DNA of 64,000 nucleotides. Origin: DASPKM01 sp035628135. GTDB taxonomy: Bacteria > Bacteroidota > Bacteroidia > Chitinophagales > Chitinophagaceae. The stretch lies in assembly GCA_035628135.1 (NCBI GenBank), contig DASPKM010000006.1, positions 310,001 to 374,000 on the forward strand, in the 5' to 3' direction. The position numbers and the translations under genes were made by a program. This document shows positions 7,949-17,091 of this stretch, in pieces (the stretch's first letter is position 1; each line of letters opens with the position of its first letter). The notes under the pieces are model-generated. The model made no database searches. It was given only the letters and a program-made list of their open reading frames with translations, and had not been told where the DNA came from.

Positions 7949-10369
7949 ATGAAAAAATGCCTTGCCATTTTTTTTATTAGCTGTACCCTTGTCGCAAAAG
8001 CCCAGCTCAACATCGTTCCCCAACCGGTGAAAGCAGTAGCCGGAACAGGTACGTTCCAACTATCCGATAAAACTGTGCTCGTGCTCACCGACGAAGGCGA
8101 AAAGGCCTCGGCCAATTTCCTTAACGACTATCTTCAACGCTTCTATGGCTTCCAGTTGCAAACAGCTAAAGAAGCTGCCGGCAATTACATCCGCCTCACC
8201 ACACGTAAATTCATTCAACCCGGCACAGAAGGTAAATACTCCCTGCAGGTAAACCCTAACTCGGTCATCATCGAAGGCGATACCTACCAGGGTAGTTTTT
8301 ATGGCGTGCAGACATTGATACAATTGCTGCCCGTTCAACCCAGCGCCACGCTCAACATACCAGCCGTAACCATCGAAGACTATCCGCGGTTCGAGTACCG
8401 CGGGCTACACCTCGACGTATGCCGCCATTACATGCCGCTTGACTTTATCAAGAGATATATCGATTTCATTGCTGCGCACAAGCTGAATTATTTCCATTGG
8501 CACCTCACCGAAGACCAGGGTTGGCGCATCGAGATCAAAAAATATCCAAGGCTCACCTCAGTAGGGGGATGGCGCAACGGCACCATCATTGGCCGGTATC
8601 CCGGCAAAGGAAATGACAACATCCGCTACGGCGGATTTTATACACAGGACGAAGTGAAAGAAATTGTAGACTATGCCGCCAAAAGATACGTGACCGTTGT
8701 TCCGGAAATTGAAATGCCCGGTCATGCCAGCGCCGCCATTGCAGCCTATCCCTGGCTAAGCTGTTTCCCCAACGAGAAAACAAAGATCCCGGACAATATG
8801 ATCTCCGAGGCCAGTAAACGCGCAACCGGTAAGTTGGTACAGGAAACCTGGGGCGTATTCGACGATGTGTTTTGTGCAGGCAACGATTCTACCTTCGCAT
8901 TCCTCGAAGCAGTACTGGACGAAGTGATCCCGCTTTTCCCCGGGCCATACGTACATGTCGGCGGAGATGAATGTCCAAAAACGCATTGGAAGAAATGTCC
9001 CAAATGCCAGCAACGCATAAAAGATCTTAAGTTAAAGGACGAGCACGAATTGCAGAGCTATTTCATCCAGCGCATGGAAAAATACGTCAATGGAAAAGGA
9101 AAGATATTGATCGGTTGGGATGAAATCCTCGAAGGAGGGCTTGCTCCCAATGCCATCGTCATGAGCTGGAGAGGCGAAACGGGAGGCATCGAGGCAGCGA
9201 AGCAAAATCATAAAGTGATCATGACGCCGGGCAACTATTGTTACTTCGATCATACCCAAACAAAAAATGAAGACTCAGTAACCATCGGCGGCTTTACGCC
9301 CCTGGACGAAGTATATGGGTATGAGCCCTTACCAAAAGAGCTTGCGGCCGACAAACACAAATATATATTGGGCGCACAAGGCAACGTGTGGACCGAATAC
9401 ATTAAAAACCCTTCCAAGGTCCAATACATGATATTCCCGCGCCTCGCTGCATTGAGCGAAGTGTTGTGGACGCCGAAGGAAAAAAGAGATTATAAAAATT
9501 TCGAAAAGCGGCTTCCGGCTATTTTTAAACGGTACGACCTGCTCGGCATCAACTATAGCAAAGCATATTACGATATCAAGGCATCTATAACGCCCGCGCC
9601 GGGTAACAATGGGGTGTACTGGACATTGCAAACCAATGTACCCACCCCCATCAAAATAAGCGAAGCGAAACTCATCAAGAAGAAAGTGCCCGCGGAACCA
9701 ACCGGCACCAACGGCCAGGTTGTTATGAAAGACACGACAGTAATGGAATTCACGAAAGCCATGGATTACAAAGCGCCGGTACTGATAAAACAAAGCAGCT
9801 TATTCCAGGCCACCAATGTGCTCGGCGGAACAAAGACCACCGGGTACAGGTATGGGACCATCATCACCCAACGCTTTTCCTTCAACAAGGCCACGGGCAA
9901 AAAGATCACGCTGAAAACGCAGCCTTCCAGCTCCTATCCTGGCAACGGCGGAGCATTTGGCCTGGTAAATGGGGCAGTGTCAGAAAAAGGCATCAGCTCC
10001 GCTGAGTGGCTAGGGTGGAGCGGGCCCGATATGGACGCCACCATTGACCTGGGGAAATCAGAAAAGCTCTCGGCCGTGGATGTTCATACCATGGAACAGA
10101 ATGGCGGATGGATCTACCTTCCGGCCTCAGTGGAAGTGTTCATTTCAAAAGATGGCAAAACCTTCACGCCGATAGGCAAAACGTCCGAGTTCACAAAAGA
10201 CAACACCGGATTCCTAAGCGGCAGTATGCGGGTGAGCTTTTCGCCCACGACCGCACGGTACATAAAAGTGATTGCCCGGAATTACGGCAAGATCCCCGAA
10301 GGAAAGCCGGGAGCAGGCCATCCTGCATGGTTATTTGTAGACGAAATCCAGGTGCACGGCGCCAGATGA
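7949..10369 (+). CDS. Beta-N-acetylhexosaminidase, GH20, exported
   Basis: An 806-residue enzyme that removes terminal beta-GlcNAc or beta-GalNAc by substrate-assisted catalysis. It has a signal peptide (MKKCLAIFFISCTLVAKA), a GH20b domain (about residues 20-145) and a GH20 TIM barrel (about 148-510). The catalytic pair Asp340-Glu341 lies in HVGGDECPKTHW. Other barrel motifs are RGLHLDVCRHYMP, NYFHWHLTEDQGWRIEIKKY and VVPEIEMPGHASAA. The last 300 residues hold a beta-rich region and a discoidin-like F5/8 type C domain (DATIDLGKSEKLSAVDVHTM). A candidate -7 was not found, and the preceding terminator suggests it is monocistronic. It fits the amino-sugar glycan theme shared with the glycosylasparaginase and NagB genes. 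Confidence 0.95.
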   Translation: MKKCLAIFFISCTLVAKAQLNIVPQPVKAVAGTGTFQLSDKTVLVLTDEGEKASANFLNDYLQRFYGFQLQTAKEAAGNYIRLTTRKFIQPGTEGKYSLQVNPNSVIIEGDTYQGSFYGVQTLIQLLPVQPSATLNIPAVTIEDYPRFEYRGLHLDVCRHYMPLDFIKRYIDFIAAHKLNYFHWHLTEDQGWRIEIKKYPRLTSVGGWRNGTIIGRYPGKGNDNIRYGGFYTQDEVKEIVDYAAKRYVTVVPEIEMPGHASAAIAAYPWLSCFPNEKTKIPDNMISEASKRATGKLVQETWGVFDDVFCAGNDSTFAFLEAVLDEVIPLFPGPYVHVGGDECPKTHWKKCPKCQQRIKDLKLKDEHELQSYFIQRMEKYVNGKGKILIGWDEILEGGLAPNAIVMSWRGETGGIEAAKQNHKVIMTPGNYCYFDHTQTKNEDSVTIGGFTPLDEVYGYEPLPKELAADKHKYILGAQGNVWTEYIKNPSKVQYMIFPRLAALSEVLWTPKEKRDYKNFEKRLPAIFKRYDLLGINYSKAYYDIKASITPAPGNNGVYWTLQTNVPTPIKISEAKLIKKKVPAEPTGTNGQVVMKDTTVMEFTKAMDYKAPVLIKQSSLFQATNVLGGTKTTGYRYGTIITQRFSFNKATGKKITLKTQPSSSYPGNGGAFGLVNGAVSEKGISSAEWLGWSGPDMDATIDLGKSEKLSAVDVHTMEQNGGWIYLPASVEVFISKDGKTFTPIGKTSEFTKDNTGFLSGSMRVSFSPTTARYIKVIARNYGKIPEGKPGAGHPAWLFVDEIQVHGAR

Positions 10370-10455
10370 GCCCGCTCAGTGCGAGCCCGGCATTAAAGTT
10401 GACTTAAAATGATGCGGTTATGACGTTAGCCCTCTCCTAACCGCGATAAATGAAA

Positions 10456-10463
10456 TATTTTTG
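10456..10463 (+). promoter_or_regulatory. -7 promoter element (TAnnTTTG)
   Basis: TATTTTTG matches the Bacteroidota -7 consensus and lies 60 bases upstream of the lipoprotein gene. No clear -33 TTTG at the usual spacing is visible. Confidence 0.4.
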
Positions 10464-10522
10464 TCGGCCCGTTGCTTTTCAATCATCCGTATTGATAAAC
10501 GCCGGGTTTAATCTTTTACCGC

Positions 10523-11353
10523 ATGCACAAAAGAAAGCTTATTCCAATCCTGTTATTGACCATAATTGCTTTTGGGGCCTGCCGCAAAGACAAAGGCAAC
10601 GACGGCGCCAACAGCAACTACAATCTTAGCTACGGTTCACCCATTATCTATCCTAAGAATGGCGACCACATCATAACTCCCGTGAATGCCCCCGCGGTGA
10701 AAGGAGAATTTTCCGCCTTCCCCGAGGGACTTGAACTGGATAAAGAAACAGGAGAGATAGATGTGGAGGATAGCGAAACCGGCCTGCGGTACCGCGTTAC
10801 CTTCACTCCTGACGATGGCAGTGCCGCCACCAGCACTACTATTTTGCTGGCAGGTATCAACTACAGGGATGCTTTTCACGTTCTTGCAAGCAACGACTCC
10901 ATCGTAAGATTATGGTACAACGGCGATGTGAACAATGCGGTTCCGGTGTCTCCCGGCAAAACGGTGTTCGATATAGACCGAAAATGCAGCAAGGAAGGTA
11001 TTGCCATCAACAGGAATACCGGTGAGATCAACCTTGCACAAACCATCCGCAACGGATTTTTTGGAAAACACCCGGACAACGATACGCGTGAAGAGTTCGA
11101 GCTGGAGTATATGATCGACGACGGCAGCAAACAGGTAAAGCAGGAGATCAAAATAAAACTCTATTATCATAATACACTCGATGATGTGCCGGATGACCTG
11201 CTGCAATTGGTGAAAGACCGGGACGGTACCGTATTGAATGAAGATGGTGCTGGAATTCCCTACGATCCTCTTACGAGCGCCGCGATAGCGGGCATGCGGG
11301 CAACGGGCAAACCAAGGCCCAGGCCCCCCTGCATTTTTATCATCGGACGTTAA
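10523..11353 (+). CDS. Lipoprotein with two putative Ig-like repeats, partner of CHAT gene
   Basis: A 276-residue lipoprotein: a hydrophobic signal ends in AFGAC, with the acylated Cys near residue 20. Two related modules are seen, each containing a phrase of the putative-Ig/cadherin-like type: GLELDKETGEIDVEDSETGL (about residues 75-95) and GIAINRNTGEINLAQTIRNG (about 155-175). The C terminus is short and Pro/Arg-rich (RPRPPCIFIIGR). No catalytic motif is present. It is 27 bases upstream of the TPR-CHAT gene on the same strand, so the two are very likely cotranscribed, and it may be the surface or periplasmic partner of that protein (inference). Function is unknown. Confidence 0.8.
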   Translation: MHKRKLIPILLLTIIAFGACRKDKGNDGANSNYNLSYGSPIIYPKNGDHIITPVNAPAVKGEFSAFPEGLELDKETGEIDVEDSETGLRYRVTFTPDDGSAATSTTILLAGINYRDAFHVLASNDSIVRLWYNGDVNNAVPVSPGKTVFDIDRKCSKEGIAINRNTGEINLAQTIRNGFFGKHPDNDTREEFELEYMIDDGSKQVKQEIKIKLYYHNTLDDVPDDLLQLVKDRDGTVLNEDGAGIPYDPLTSAAIAGMRATGKPRPRPPCIFIIGR

Positions 11354-11380
11354 TATCGATGTGCTTCCTATTTTTATAAA

Positions 11381-14146
11381 ATGAAACAGTTCCTCCTGCT
11401 GCTTCTTTTTATCTGTATTTCCTTTATTCAATTTGGCGATGCCCAGGAGGGCGGCCCCGCATATAAACACTTGTACCGGCAGGCAGAAGACCTTTACAAT
11501 TCAGAAAATCCCACACCCGAATCGGATAGTCTGGCATTTGATAAGTATGGTGAACTGATAAAGATTCTCGAAACCACGCGGCAACACGATAGCACGCTGG
11601 TGGACGCCTATACCAAAGCGGCCTTGCTGAAACAAATGAAAGGCGAAGATTCCATCGCGATCATTTATTTTAATAAGGGTTTGAAGATGGCCGCGGCCGT
11701 GCATGACACGCTACGCTTTCTGCCACTGCTGTATTGCGGCAGCTCGTACTATATTCTTAACCAATTCGATTCCGCAAGACATTGTTACCAGCAGGCTGAA
11801 AGCATCATCGAGCGTTACCCGCATTTGCCTGAACGCGAACGGTTGTATAACAAGATCGGCACATTGTATTATGAAGAAGGGAATTTCCGGCAAAGCCTGA
11901 ACTATTTCAGCAAAGCACTGAGTTTATTGGACACCACGGTTGCCTCGAATAATTTCCTCCTGGTAAATTATTACAACAATATCGCCGTCACCTATAAGAA
12001 ATTGGGGCGATACCAGGAAGCCCTGAACACTTACCGGCGCATGCTTCGCTACCGCATCAACCTCGATGGATTGATGCATAACATCGCCACGGTTTACCTG
12101 GACCTGCAACAACCTGCGCAGGCGCTGCAATTTTTACATACCCTTAGAACACAGGGGCAGCAACAATACAACAACCTCGCCTTTGCACACCTGCAACTAG
12201 GCAATACAGACAGTGCGGCATTGTATGTACAAAAAGCTTTTAAAAGCCGCGCACATAATTTCAAAACCACCATAAATGGCTTAAGCTGGTATTGCCTGGG
12301 TATGATACAGGAAAGGCGCAAGCAATACGCGCAGGCGCTGCAAACCTATCATCGGTCGGTAATGGAACTGGACCCTGATTTTTACGATACCAGCGTAAGC
12401 AGCAATCCTTCGCAGTACAAAGGACTGCATTCATTTACTGATTTGTTCAATGCGCTTACCGCAAAGGCAAGAGTGCAACGTTTGTTGTTCGAACAAAATA
12501 AAAACCTGCCGCTGCTGGAGCATTCATTGAATACCTGGGAGTCTGCGCTGTTGCTGGCAAGAACGGTGCAACAAGGTTATGAGGCCGATGAATCGCGCTT
12601 ATTCTTAAACAGGAACCTGCAGCCCGCCAGCGAAGAGGCCACTTCTACCGCCTTAGCATTGTACCACGCGCAACCCTCGGCCGAAAGGCTTGAAAAAGTA
12701 TTCCGGTTAGCTGAAAGCAGCAAGGCTGCGGTATTGCAGATCAGGCTGCAGCAAACATCCGTGGCGTCCCTGCCCGGCATGCCTGCCGGTATCATCGCGG
12801 AACAGAAAAAACAACAATTATTGCTTGCGCGTTTGCAGGTGCAGTACGAGCAAACCACCGATACTTTGCTGCTCTCGAGCCTGCGGCAACAAATGCGCGA
12901 CCAGGAGATCAGGCTTTCCGAAGTGAACCAGCAATTGAACAATGACCCGAACTATGCGGCTGCCCGCGCAGAAACTGTTCCGCTGGAAATTGAAGACCTG
13001 CAACGTTCCCTTCCTTCGGACATGGCCATGCTTTCGTATTATTTCATCAAGGACAAATGGCTGGCTTTTGTGCTGCGCAAAAATGGACTCTTTGCGGCAG
13101 TACTGCCTGATGATTCAACAACAGCAGCACTGCCTGCAAACTTAAGGATGCAGTTATCTTCTCCCGAACTATCAGGCTCGCAATTGCAGGCGCCTGTTGC
13201 GAGCTTATACCAATGGTTGATTGCGCCGGTGCTGCCGTATTTACAAAATGCAAGCCGTCTCATGATCATCCCTGATCATGACCTGCAATACCTTCCTTTT
13301 GAAATACTCGCGGGAGCAAATGGCAAAAGACTGCAGGAAGATTTCGCGATATCATATAATTATTCAGCTGTGTTTGCGGCAATGCGATCGGGTAAAGCTT
13401 CGCGCACTACCAAACAGCTCGGCATGGCGCCGTTTGCGGGGCAGCGCAACCAGTACGCCGGCAATTTTGCGGCATTGCCCGCATCAGCTGAAGAAATAAA
13501 AGCAGTGAGTGGAGAACAGCTTCTGGACAGCATGGCCACCAAAAAAGCATTTGCACGAATGGCATCGTCTTATAACATCATTCATCTTGCCACGCATGCA
13601 TCTGCCAATGACCGTGAACCGCAAAATTCATTCATCGCATTTTTTCCATCGGGTTCGGATACCAGTTACAAATTATTTCAACCCGAAATATATAATCTTG
13701 ACCTCGGACAGGCGAAGCTGGTAATATTGAGCGCCTGCGAAACCGGCCACGGTCAATTTGTGCACGGCGAAGGCATGATGAGCCTCGCGAGGGCGTTCTC
13801 GTATGCCGGTTGCCGCAGCGTCATTACATCATTGTGGAAAGCCGACGACGCTGCTACCGCTTATATCACCCGGCGCCTGCATCATTACCTGGAGGCCGGC
13901 AAACCAAAAGACGTGGCGCTGCAACAGGCCAAGCTCGACTACCTCGCCGATGGTTTCATCCCCAACCGCTTAAAGATCCCCGCTTATTGGTCCCACCTGG
14001 TGCTCATTGGTGATCCAACTGCCTTGCGCAGTAGTTCATTCCCTATTTACGCTTTATTCATTGCAGTCGGCGTGTTATTGGTCATTGTATGGTTTGTGGT
14101 GAAGCGTATAAATAAAAAGCCCCGCGGCCTGCATTCGCGGGACTAG
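11381..14146 (+). CDS. Exported TPR-CHAT protein (caspase-like protease fold), membrane-anchored
   Basis: A 921-residue protein with an N-terminal signal peptide (MKQFLLLLLFICISFIQFGD), TPR-type helical repeats at about residues 30-380, a coiled-coil linker at about 470-525, and a CHAT domain at about 600-880. The CHAT His-Cys dyad is intact: His739 in NIIHLATHAS and Cys786 in VILSACETGHG. A single membrane segment (about 888-907) near the C terminus is followed by basic residues, which would leave the CHAT and TPR domains outside the cytoplasm. CHAT domains are caspase/separase-related peptidases, often in signalling or defence. Here the neighbours are a lipoprotein upstream and, facing it, a sigma factor with a TPR anti-sigma-like protein. 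The substrate is unknown. Confidence 0.9.
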   Translation: MKQFLLLLLFICISFIQFGDAQEGGPAYKHLYRQAEDLYNSENPTPESDSLAFDKYGELIKILETTRQHDSTLVDAYTKAALLKQMKGEDSIAIIYFNKGLKMAAAVHDTLRFLPLLYCGSSYYILNQFDSARHCYQQAESIIERYPHLPERERLYNKIGTLYYEEGNFRQSLNYFSKALSLLDTTVASNNFLLVNYYNNIAVTYKKLGRYQEALNTYRRMLRYRINLDGLMHNIATVYLDLQQPAQALQFLHTLRTQGQQQYNNLAFAHLQLGNTDSAALYVQKAFKSRAHNFKTTINGLSWYCLGMIQERRKQYAQALQTYHRSVMELDPDFYDTSVSSNPSQYKGLHSFTDLFNALTAKARVQRLLFEQNKNLPLLEHSLNTWESALLLARTVQQGYEADESRLFLNRNLQPASEEATSTALALYHAQPSAERLEKVFRLAESSKAAVLQIRLQQTSVASLPGMPAGIIAEQKKQQLLLARLQVQYEQTTDTLLLSSLRQQMRDQEIRLSEVNQQLNNDPNYAAARAETVPLEIEDLQRSLPSDMAMLSYYFIKDKWLAFVLRKNGLFAAVLPDDSTTAALPANLRMQLSSPELSGSQLQAPVASLYQWLIAPVLPYLQNASRLMIIPDHDLQYLPFEILAGANGKRLQEDFAISYNYSAVFAAMRSGKASRTTKQLGMAPFAGQRNQYAGNFAALPASAEEIKAVSGEQLLDSMATKKAFARMASSYNIIHLATHASANDREPQNSFIAFFPSGSDTSYKLFQPEIYNLDLGQAKLVILSACETGHGQFVHGEGMMSLARAFSYAGCRSVITSLWKADDAATAYITRRLHHYLEAGKPKDVALQQAKLDYLADGFIPNRLKIPAYWSHLVLIGDPTALRSSSFPIYALFIAVGVLLVIVWFVVKRINKKPRGLHSRD

Positions 14147-14152
14147 TTTTTT
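14118..14152 (+). terminator. Terminator overlapping the end of the CHAT gene
   Basis: AGCCCCGCG (14118-14126) pairs with CGCGGGACT (14136-14144) except for one mismatch, and is followed by AGTTTTTT. The stem lies inside the last codons and the stop codon (14144-14146) of the CHAT gene. Confidence 0.75.
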
Positions 14153-14173
14153 CACAGGGGAGATTTTATCGTC

Positions 14174-14263
14174 TCAATGTAATTGTTCCCAGTTGGTCGA
14201 GGAAGATTTGTGGCATGAGGAGCGCATGGCAAGCAACAGGCCTGCGATCAGCAAATATTTCAT
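14174..14263 (-). CDS. 29-residue small lipoprotein candidate
   Basis: A short frame reads MKYLLIAGLLLAMRSSC followed by HKSSSTNWEQLH and a TGA stop. It has the three parts of a lipoprotein signal: basic start, hydrophobic core, and a Cys after small residues. The mature part would be only 13 residues. It lies 84 bases downstream of the TPR anti-sigma-like gene on the same strand, so it may be the third gene of the sigma operon. Short length means chance cannot be excluded, but the complete signal anatomy and position support it. Confidence 0.45.
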   Translation of the reverse strand: MKYLLIAGLLLAMRSSCHKSSSTNWEQLH

Positions 14264-14347
14264 GGCACCTGTATTAAAGTAAAAGGAAGGTCACATCATT
14301 TGGTCAACGCAGCGCTGCCGGCCGTAACCGGGAATAATGAAATTTTT

Positions 14348-15112
14348 TTAACGGGATTGCTTGGCCTTCAGCCATCGTAGCTGCGTAAGGAACCAGCCGC
14401 TCACCTCACTGTTATAGGTATGCGAAGGTTGCCGGTTGATCTTTTCAAAGATAGGCAGTGCTTTATCTGTAAGGCCGGCTTTCAGGTATGCCAGTGCGAG
14501 ATAATATTCCGCATCGTCATGATAAGGTTTAAGGCTTAGGGTATCGTTGGCCGTTAATTGTGCATCGAAGGCTGCAGCGGCTTTAACAGCGTTGCCGGTT
14601 GCCAGGTAGGCCTGGCCTGCGAGGAAGTGGTCAGCGCGCTGTGTAGCGCTTCGTTGTTCATACAGGCCGATCACCCCGGGCATGTTGCCGCGTTGGTAAG
14701 CTTGTTGCAGCGCCGAAGCATCAGAATCGCTTCTTGCGGTACCGAGCGTAAATTGTTCATAGTGGCTGCTGTACAAGCGGTCGTTATCGAGCAGGCTGTA
14801 TTGTACTACGCCTGCTACTACCAGCAGCACCAGCACAATAGCTGCTACCCGCAGGGTGGTACGCAACCAGTATACTTTGGTTCCGGGTTTAGGGGCCTGG
14901 CGGCGTTCCTGCATGAACTGTTGATGGATATTAGAAACTTTTTCTTTAATAGCGTAATGCTCAAAGGCCTGACGCGCCATCCGCAGCCGTTCCAGTTGCT
15001 GCTGCAAACCGGCATCGGCCAAAACCTGGGCCTCTACGTACAGCCGCTCGTCGGGCGGCAGCTCGTTGTCCAGGTATTGTATAAGGATGTCAGGAGTAAT
15101 ATTATTGCTCAT
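14348..15112 (-). CDS. Anti-sigma-factor-like membrane protein with periplasmic TPR domain
   Basis: A 254-residue protein with an N-terminal cytoplasmic part (residues 1-80) starting TPDILIQYLDNELPPDER, which resembles the first helices of anti-sigma domains but lacks the zinc HxxxCxxC motif. One membrane segment follows (about 88-106), then a C-terminal TPR-like domain (about 150-250: RADHFLAGQAYLATGNAVKA, YYLALAYLKAGLTDKALPIF). Its start overlaps the end of the sigma factor gene by 11 bases, which implies translational coupling and fixed stoichiometry. The layout suggests a sensor that holds the sigma factor and is controlled through its extracytoplasmic TPR part, possibly by the TPR-CHAT protein encoded opposite (inference). 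Confidence 0.75.
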   Translation of the reverse strand: MSNNITPDILIQYLDNELPPDERLYVEAQVLADAGLQQQLERLRMARQAFEHYAIKEKVSNIHQQFMQERRQAPKPGTKVYWLRTTLRVAAIVLVLLVVAGVVQYSLLDNDRLYSSHYEQFTLGTARSDSDASALQQAYQRGNMPGVIGLYEQRSATQRADHFLAGQAYLATGNAVKAAAAFDAQLTANDTLSLKPYHDDAEYYLALAYLKAGLTDKALPIFEKINRQPSHTYNSEVSGWFLTQLRWLKAKQSR

Positions 15113-15713
15113 AGCTGAGTATGCTTTTGAGGTTGTTGGTTAACACAGGGTCCTGGTGTAACAATTCTTCCAGCTTCTTAAGGCATTTATATTTTTTATT
15201 ACGTACCACCTGTTCGTTTTCATAAGGAAGAAAGGCCAGCATTTCCTTCACGGACAGGTCCTGGTAATAAAACGCCAGCAATACCTGCTTGCAGCTTTCA
15301 CCCAGTTGGTCTATTACCTGCATCACCTGTTGTCTAGCTTCGCGGCCGGCGATAAAAGTGCTTACGTCCGCCTCTACCTGTTCCCTGCCCTGCTCGTACT
15401 TTGTGTTACGCACCTGCATGCGGTTCCGTTTTTTAAGCTCGTTGAGCCATATATGCCGGTTCAGCGAATACAGGAAGGTCTTGATGCTCGAGTCGCCACG
15501 GAACTTGTTTTGTTTCACCAGTTCTATGAAGCTCACTATTACCTCCTGGAACACATCTTCGGCGTCCTGCTCGTTCCCACTATTTTGCCTGATGTAAATG
15601 CTAAGGGCATCGAAATGCTGTTGATAGAGGAACCGGATCGCTTTGTCCAACTCGCGGTTCGACCGCAAGGCCGCCAGTAATGCCTGGTCCGATGGAAATA
15701 AATTATCCTTCAT
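15102..15713 (-). CDS. ECF-type RNA polymerase sigma factor
   Basis: A sigma-70 family protein of 203 residues if started at the ATG at 15713 (MKDNLFPSDQALL). A longer frame to 15782 adds 23 residues rich in Pro, Phe and Trp that look non-coding and overlap a -7 element, so the shorter start is preferred. Region 2 is seen as FRFLYQQHFDALSIYIRQN-type sequence with the core NEQDAEDVFQEVIVSFIE, and region 4 as LGESCKQVLLAFYYQDLSVKE. The downstream anti-sigma-like gene overlaps by 11 bases. It is probably inactive until its membrane partner releases it. It is separated by 70 bases from the haloperoxidase gene upstream. Confidence 0.88.
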   Translation of the reverse strand: MKDNLFPSDQALLAALRSNRELDKAIRFLYQQHFDALSIYIRQNSGNEQDAEDVFQEVIVSFIELVKQNKFRGDSSIKTFLYSLNRHIWLNELKKRNRMQVRNTKYEQGREQVEADVSTFIAGREARQQVMQVIDQLGESCKQVLLAFYYQDLSVKEMLAFLPYENEQVVRNKKYKCLKKLEELLHQDPVLTNNLKSILSYEQ

Positions 15714-15741
15714 TGGTAAATTCAAGGGCGCTGGTTGTAAC

Positions 15742-15749
15742 CAAATATA
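15742..15749 (-). promoter_or_regulatory. -7 promoter element (TAnnTTTG) for the sigma operon
   Basis: Read on the minus strand the bases are TATATTTG, 28 bases upstream of the ATG at 15713. Two copies of TTGGGAAA (plus strand 15751 and 15766) lie just upstream. The element supports the start at 15713 rather than 15782. Confidence 0.45.
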
Positions 15750-15783
15750 GTTGGGAAATCTTGGAATTGGGAAACCCGGCAAT

Positions 15784-17091
15784 TCAATTCTGCAATTTGT
15801 GACCGTATTTCAACTTATTGATTATGAAACTGCTGATCCTCCTGCCCTGCTCCCTGCCATTTTCGATGGCGTCGCGGAAATGAATGCCGCCATACAGACG
15901 TGAGATGCAGGCCTCGTCTGCCGCCTGCCGGAATGAAGTGAATTGCCGGGAAGGAAGGCCGATATATGTTTCCGTTGTATCGGTAAAAGCAAAATCATCA
16001 CCCAGGAAATGGGTAAGCAGTTCACCTGTGGTAGTTGATATCACGCTGTGACCGCTGGTGTATTCAGGAAAGGGCGGCGTTTGCAATAATGGTTTCCATT
16101 TTTCATCTATTAACCGATGAATGGCTGTTTCGGGCCGTAAGCGGTGGCTGCGAAACTTTTCATCCCAGCATACGATGAACGCATCGTGCAATGAACAGGC
16201 CACGATGGCATACAACATGGTTGTATTGGCAAGGTCCAGCTTCGCCTGGCTGCCCACGATGCCGGTAATGCTCATCCAGTGCCCGCCGGGGGAGATCTTT
16301 TTAAGTCCCACGCTCATATGACCTGCATACTGCACTGCAAAGGGATTGCAATCCCAGTAATTTGCAATTAACTTTTGTTCTTCGGTGAGCTTGTTGCCCG
16401 TTTCATATACCTCATGGGTCAATTGATAAAATGATGAACCCTTGGTTGAATTGAAACTGACAGCGGGCAACGACTGAAATTGCCTGGCCGAATCGAGAAA
16501 GAAAGTGCGGATGGTGCGCCAGTTAGGTTCTACTGCCGCCATGTACTCTGGGGGTGTTGGCCTCCAGGTGCTGTCTTTGCCCCTGATCGAATAACGCGGC
16601 AGGGTGCTTAGTTTAAAATATCCATCCTGCCTTGAGTATTGCATAATGCTGCGCGAAACCAGCTTTGCAAAGGCAATCGATGAATCGAGCACGGGTTGGG
16701 ATAACCTGTTCTTGTAGGCATTCGTTAACTGTTGCTGGTCTTCTTCCAGTAAATGGCCAGAGGGTAGTATGGTTTTGCCCGTTTCAAGTAATCCGTACAA
16801 CACCGCGAACGATACATCTACGAAGGAACTGTCTGGATGCAGGTTGAGTGTGGGATAACCTTTGAACCGTTGCTGAAAAGCAGGCAGCTTTTTATCGCAT
16901 TGCCATTGAATTTCGTAAGCCGTCAGCATGCAATATGCATAAAACCTCGCCGCTGCCGGAGGGTTCACCACATCGTGGTACATTACCCTGGTCAGTGCAA
17001 ATACCTGCTGGCGCATCCGCTCGGCGCCTTCATGCTGCGCGCCGGCTACCATGCTAAGCAAAAGCAATAATATAGTAAGGGTCTTTTTCAT
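15784..17091 (-). CDS. Vanadium-dependent haloperoxidase / PAP2-type phosphatase, exported
   Basis: A 435-residue protein with a signal peptide (MKKTLTILLLLLSMVAGAQ). The complete vanadate/phosphate-binding signature of the PAP2-haloperoxidase superfamily is present: K312-X6-R319-P320 (KFRSHRLRP), SGH at 346-348 in PEYTSGHS, and S397-R398-X5-H404 (SRLYGGIHF). The sequence shape fits the chloroperoxidase-like branch, but acid phosphatase activity cannot be excluded because the site is shared. Its start codon overlaps the stop of the VCBS gene in an ATGA, so translation is coupled. It is the last gene of the SusC/SusD locus, so it may modify or dephosphorylate the imported ligand in the periplasm (inference). 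Confidence 0.9.
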   Translation of the reverse strand: MKKTLTILLLLLSMVAGAQHEGAERMRQQVFALTRVMYHDVVNPPAAARFYAYCMLTAYEIQWQCDKKLPAFQQRFKGYPTLNLHPDSSFVDVSFAVLYGLLETGKTILPSGHLLEEDQQQLTNAYKNRLSQPVLDSSIAFAKLVSRSIMQYSRQDGYFKLSTLPRYSIRGKDSTWRPTPPEYMAAVEPNWRTIRTFFLDSARQFQSLPAVSFNSTKGSSFYQLTHEVYETGNKLTEEQKLIANYWDCNPFAVQYAGHMSVGLKKISPGGHWMSITGIVGSQAKLDLANTTMLYAIVACSLHDAFIVCWDEKFRSHRLRPETAIHRLIDEKWKPLLQTPPFPEYTSGHSVISTTTGELLTHFLGDDFAFTDTTETYIGLPSRQFTSFRQAADEACISRLYGGIHFRDAIENGREQGRRISSFIINKLKYGHKLQN

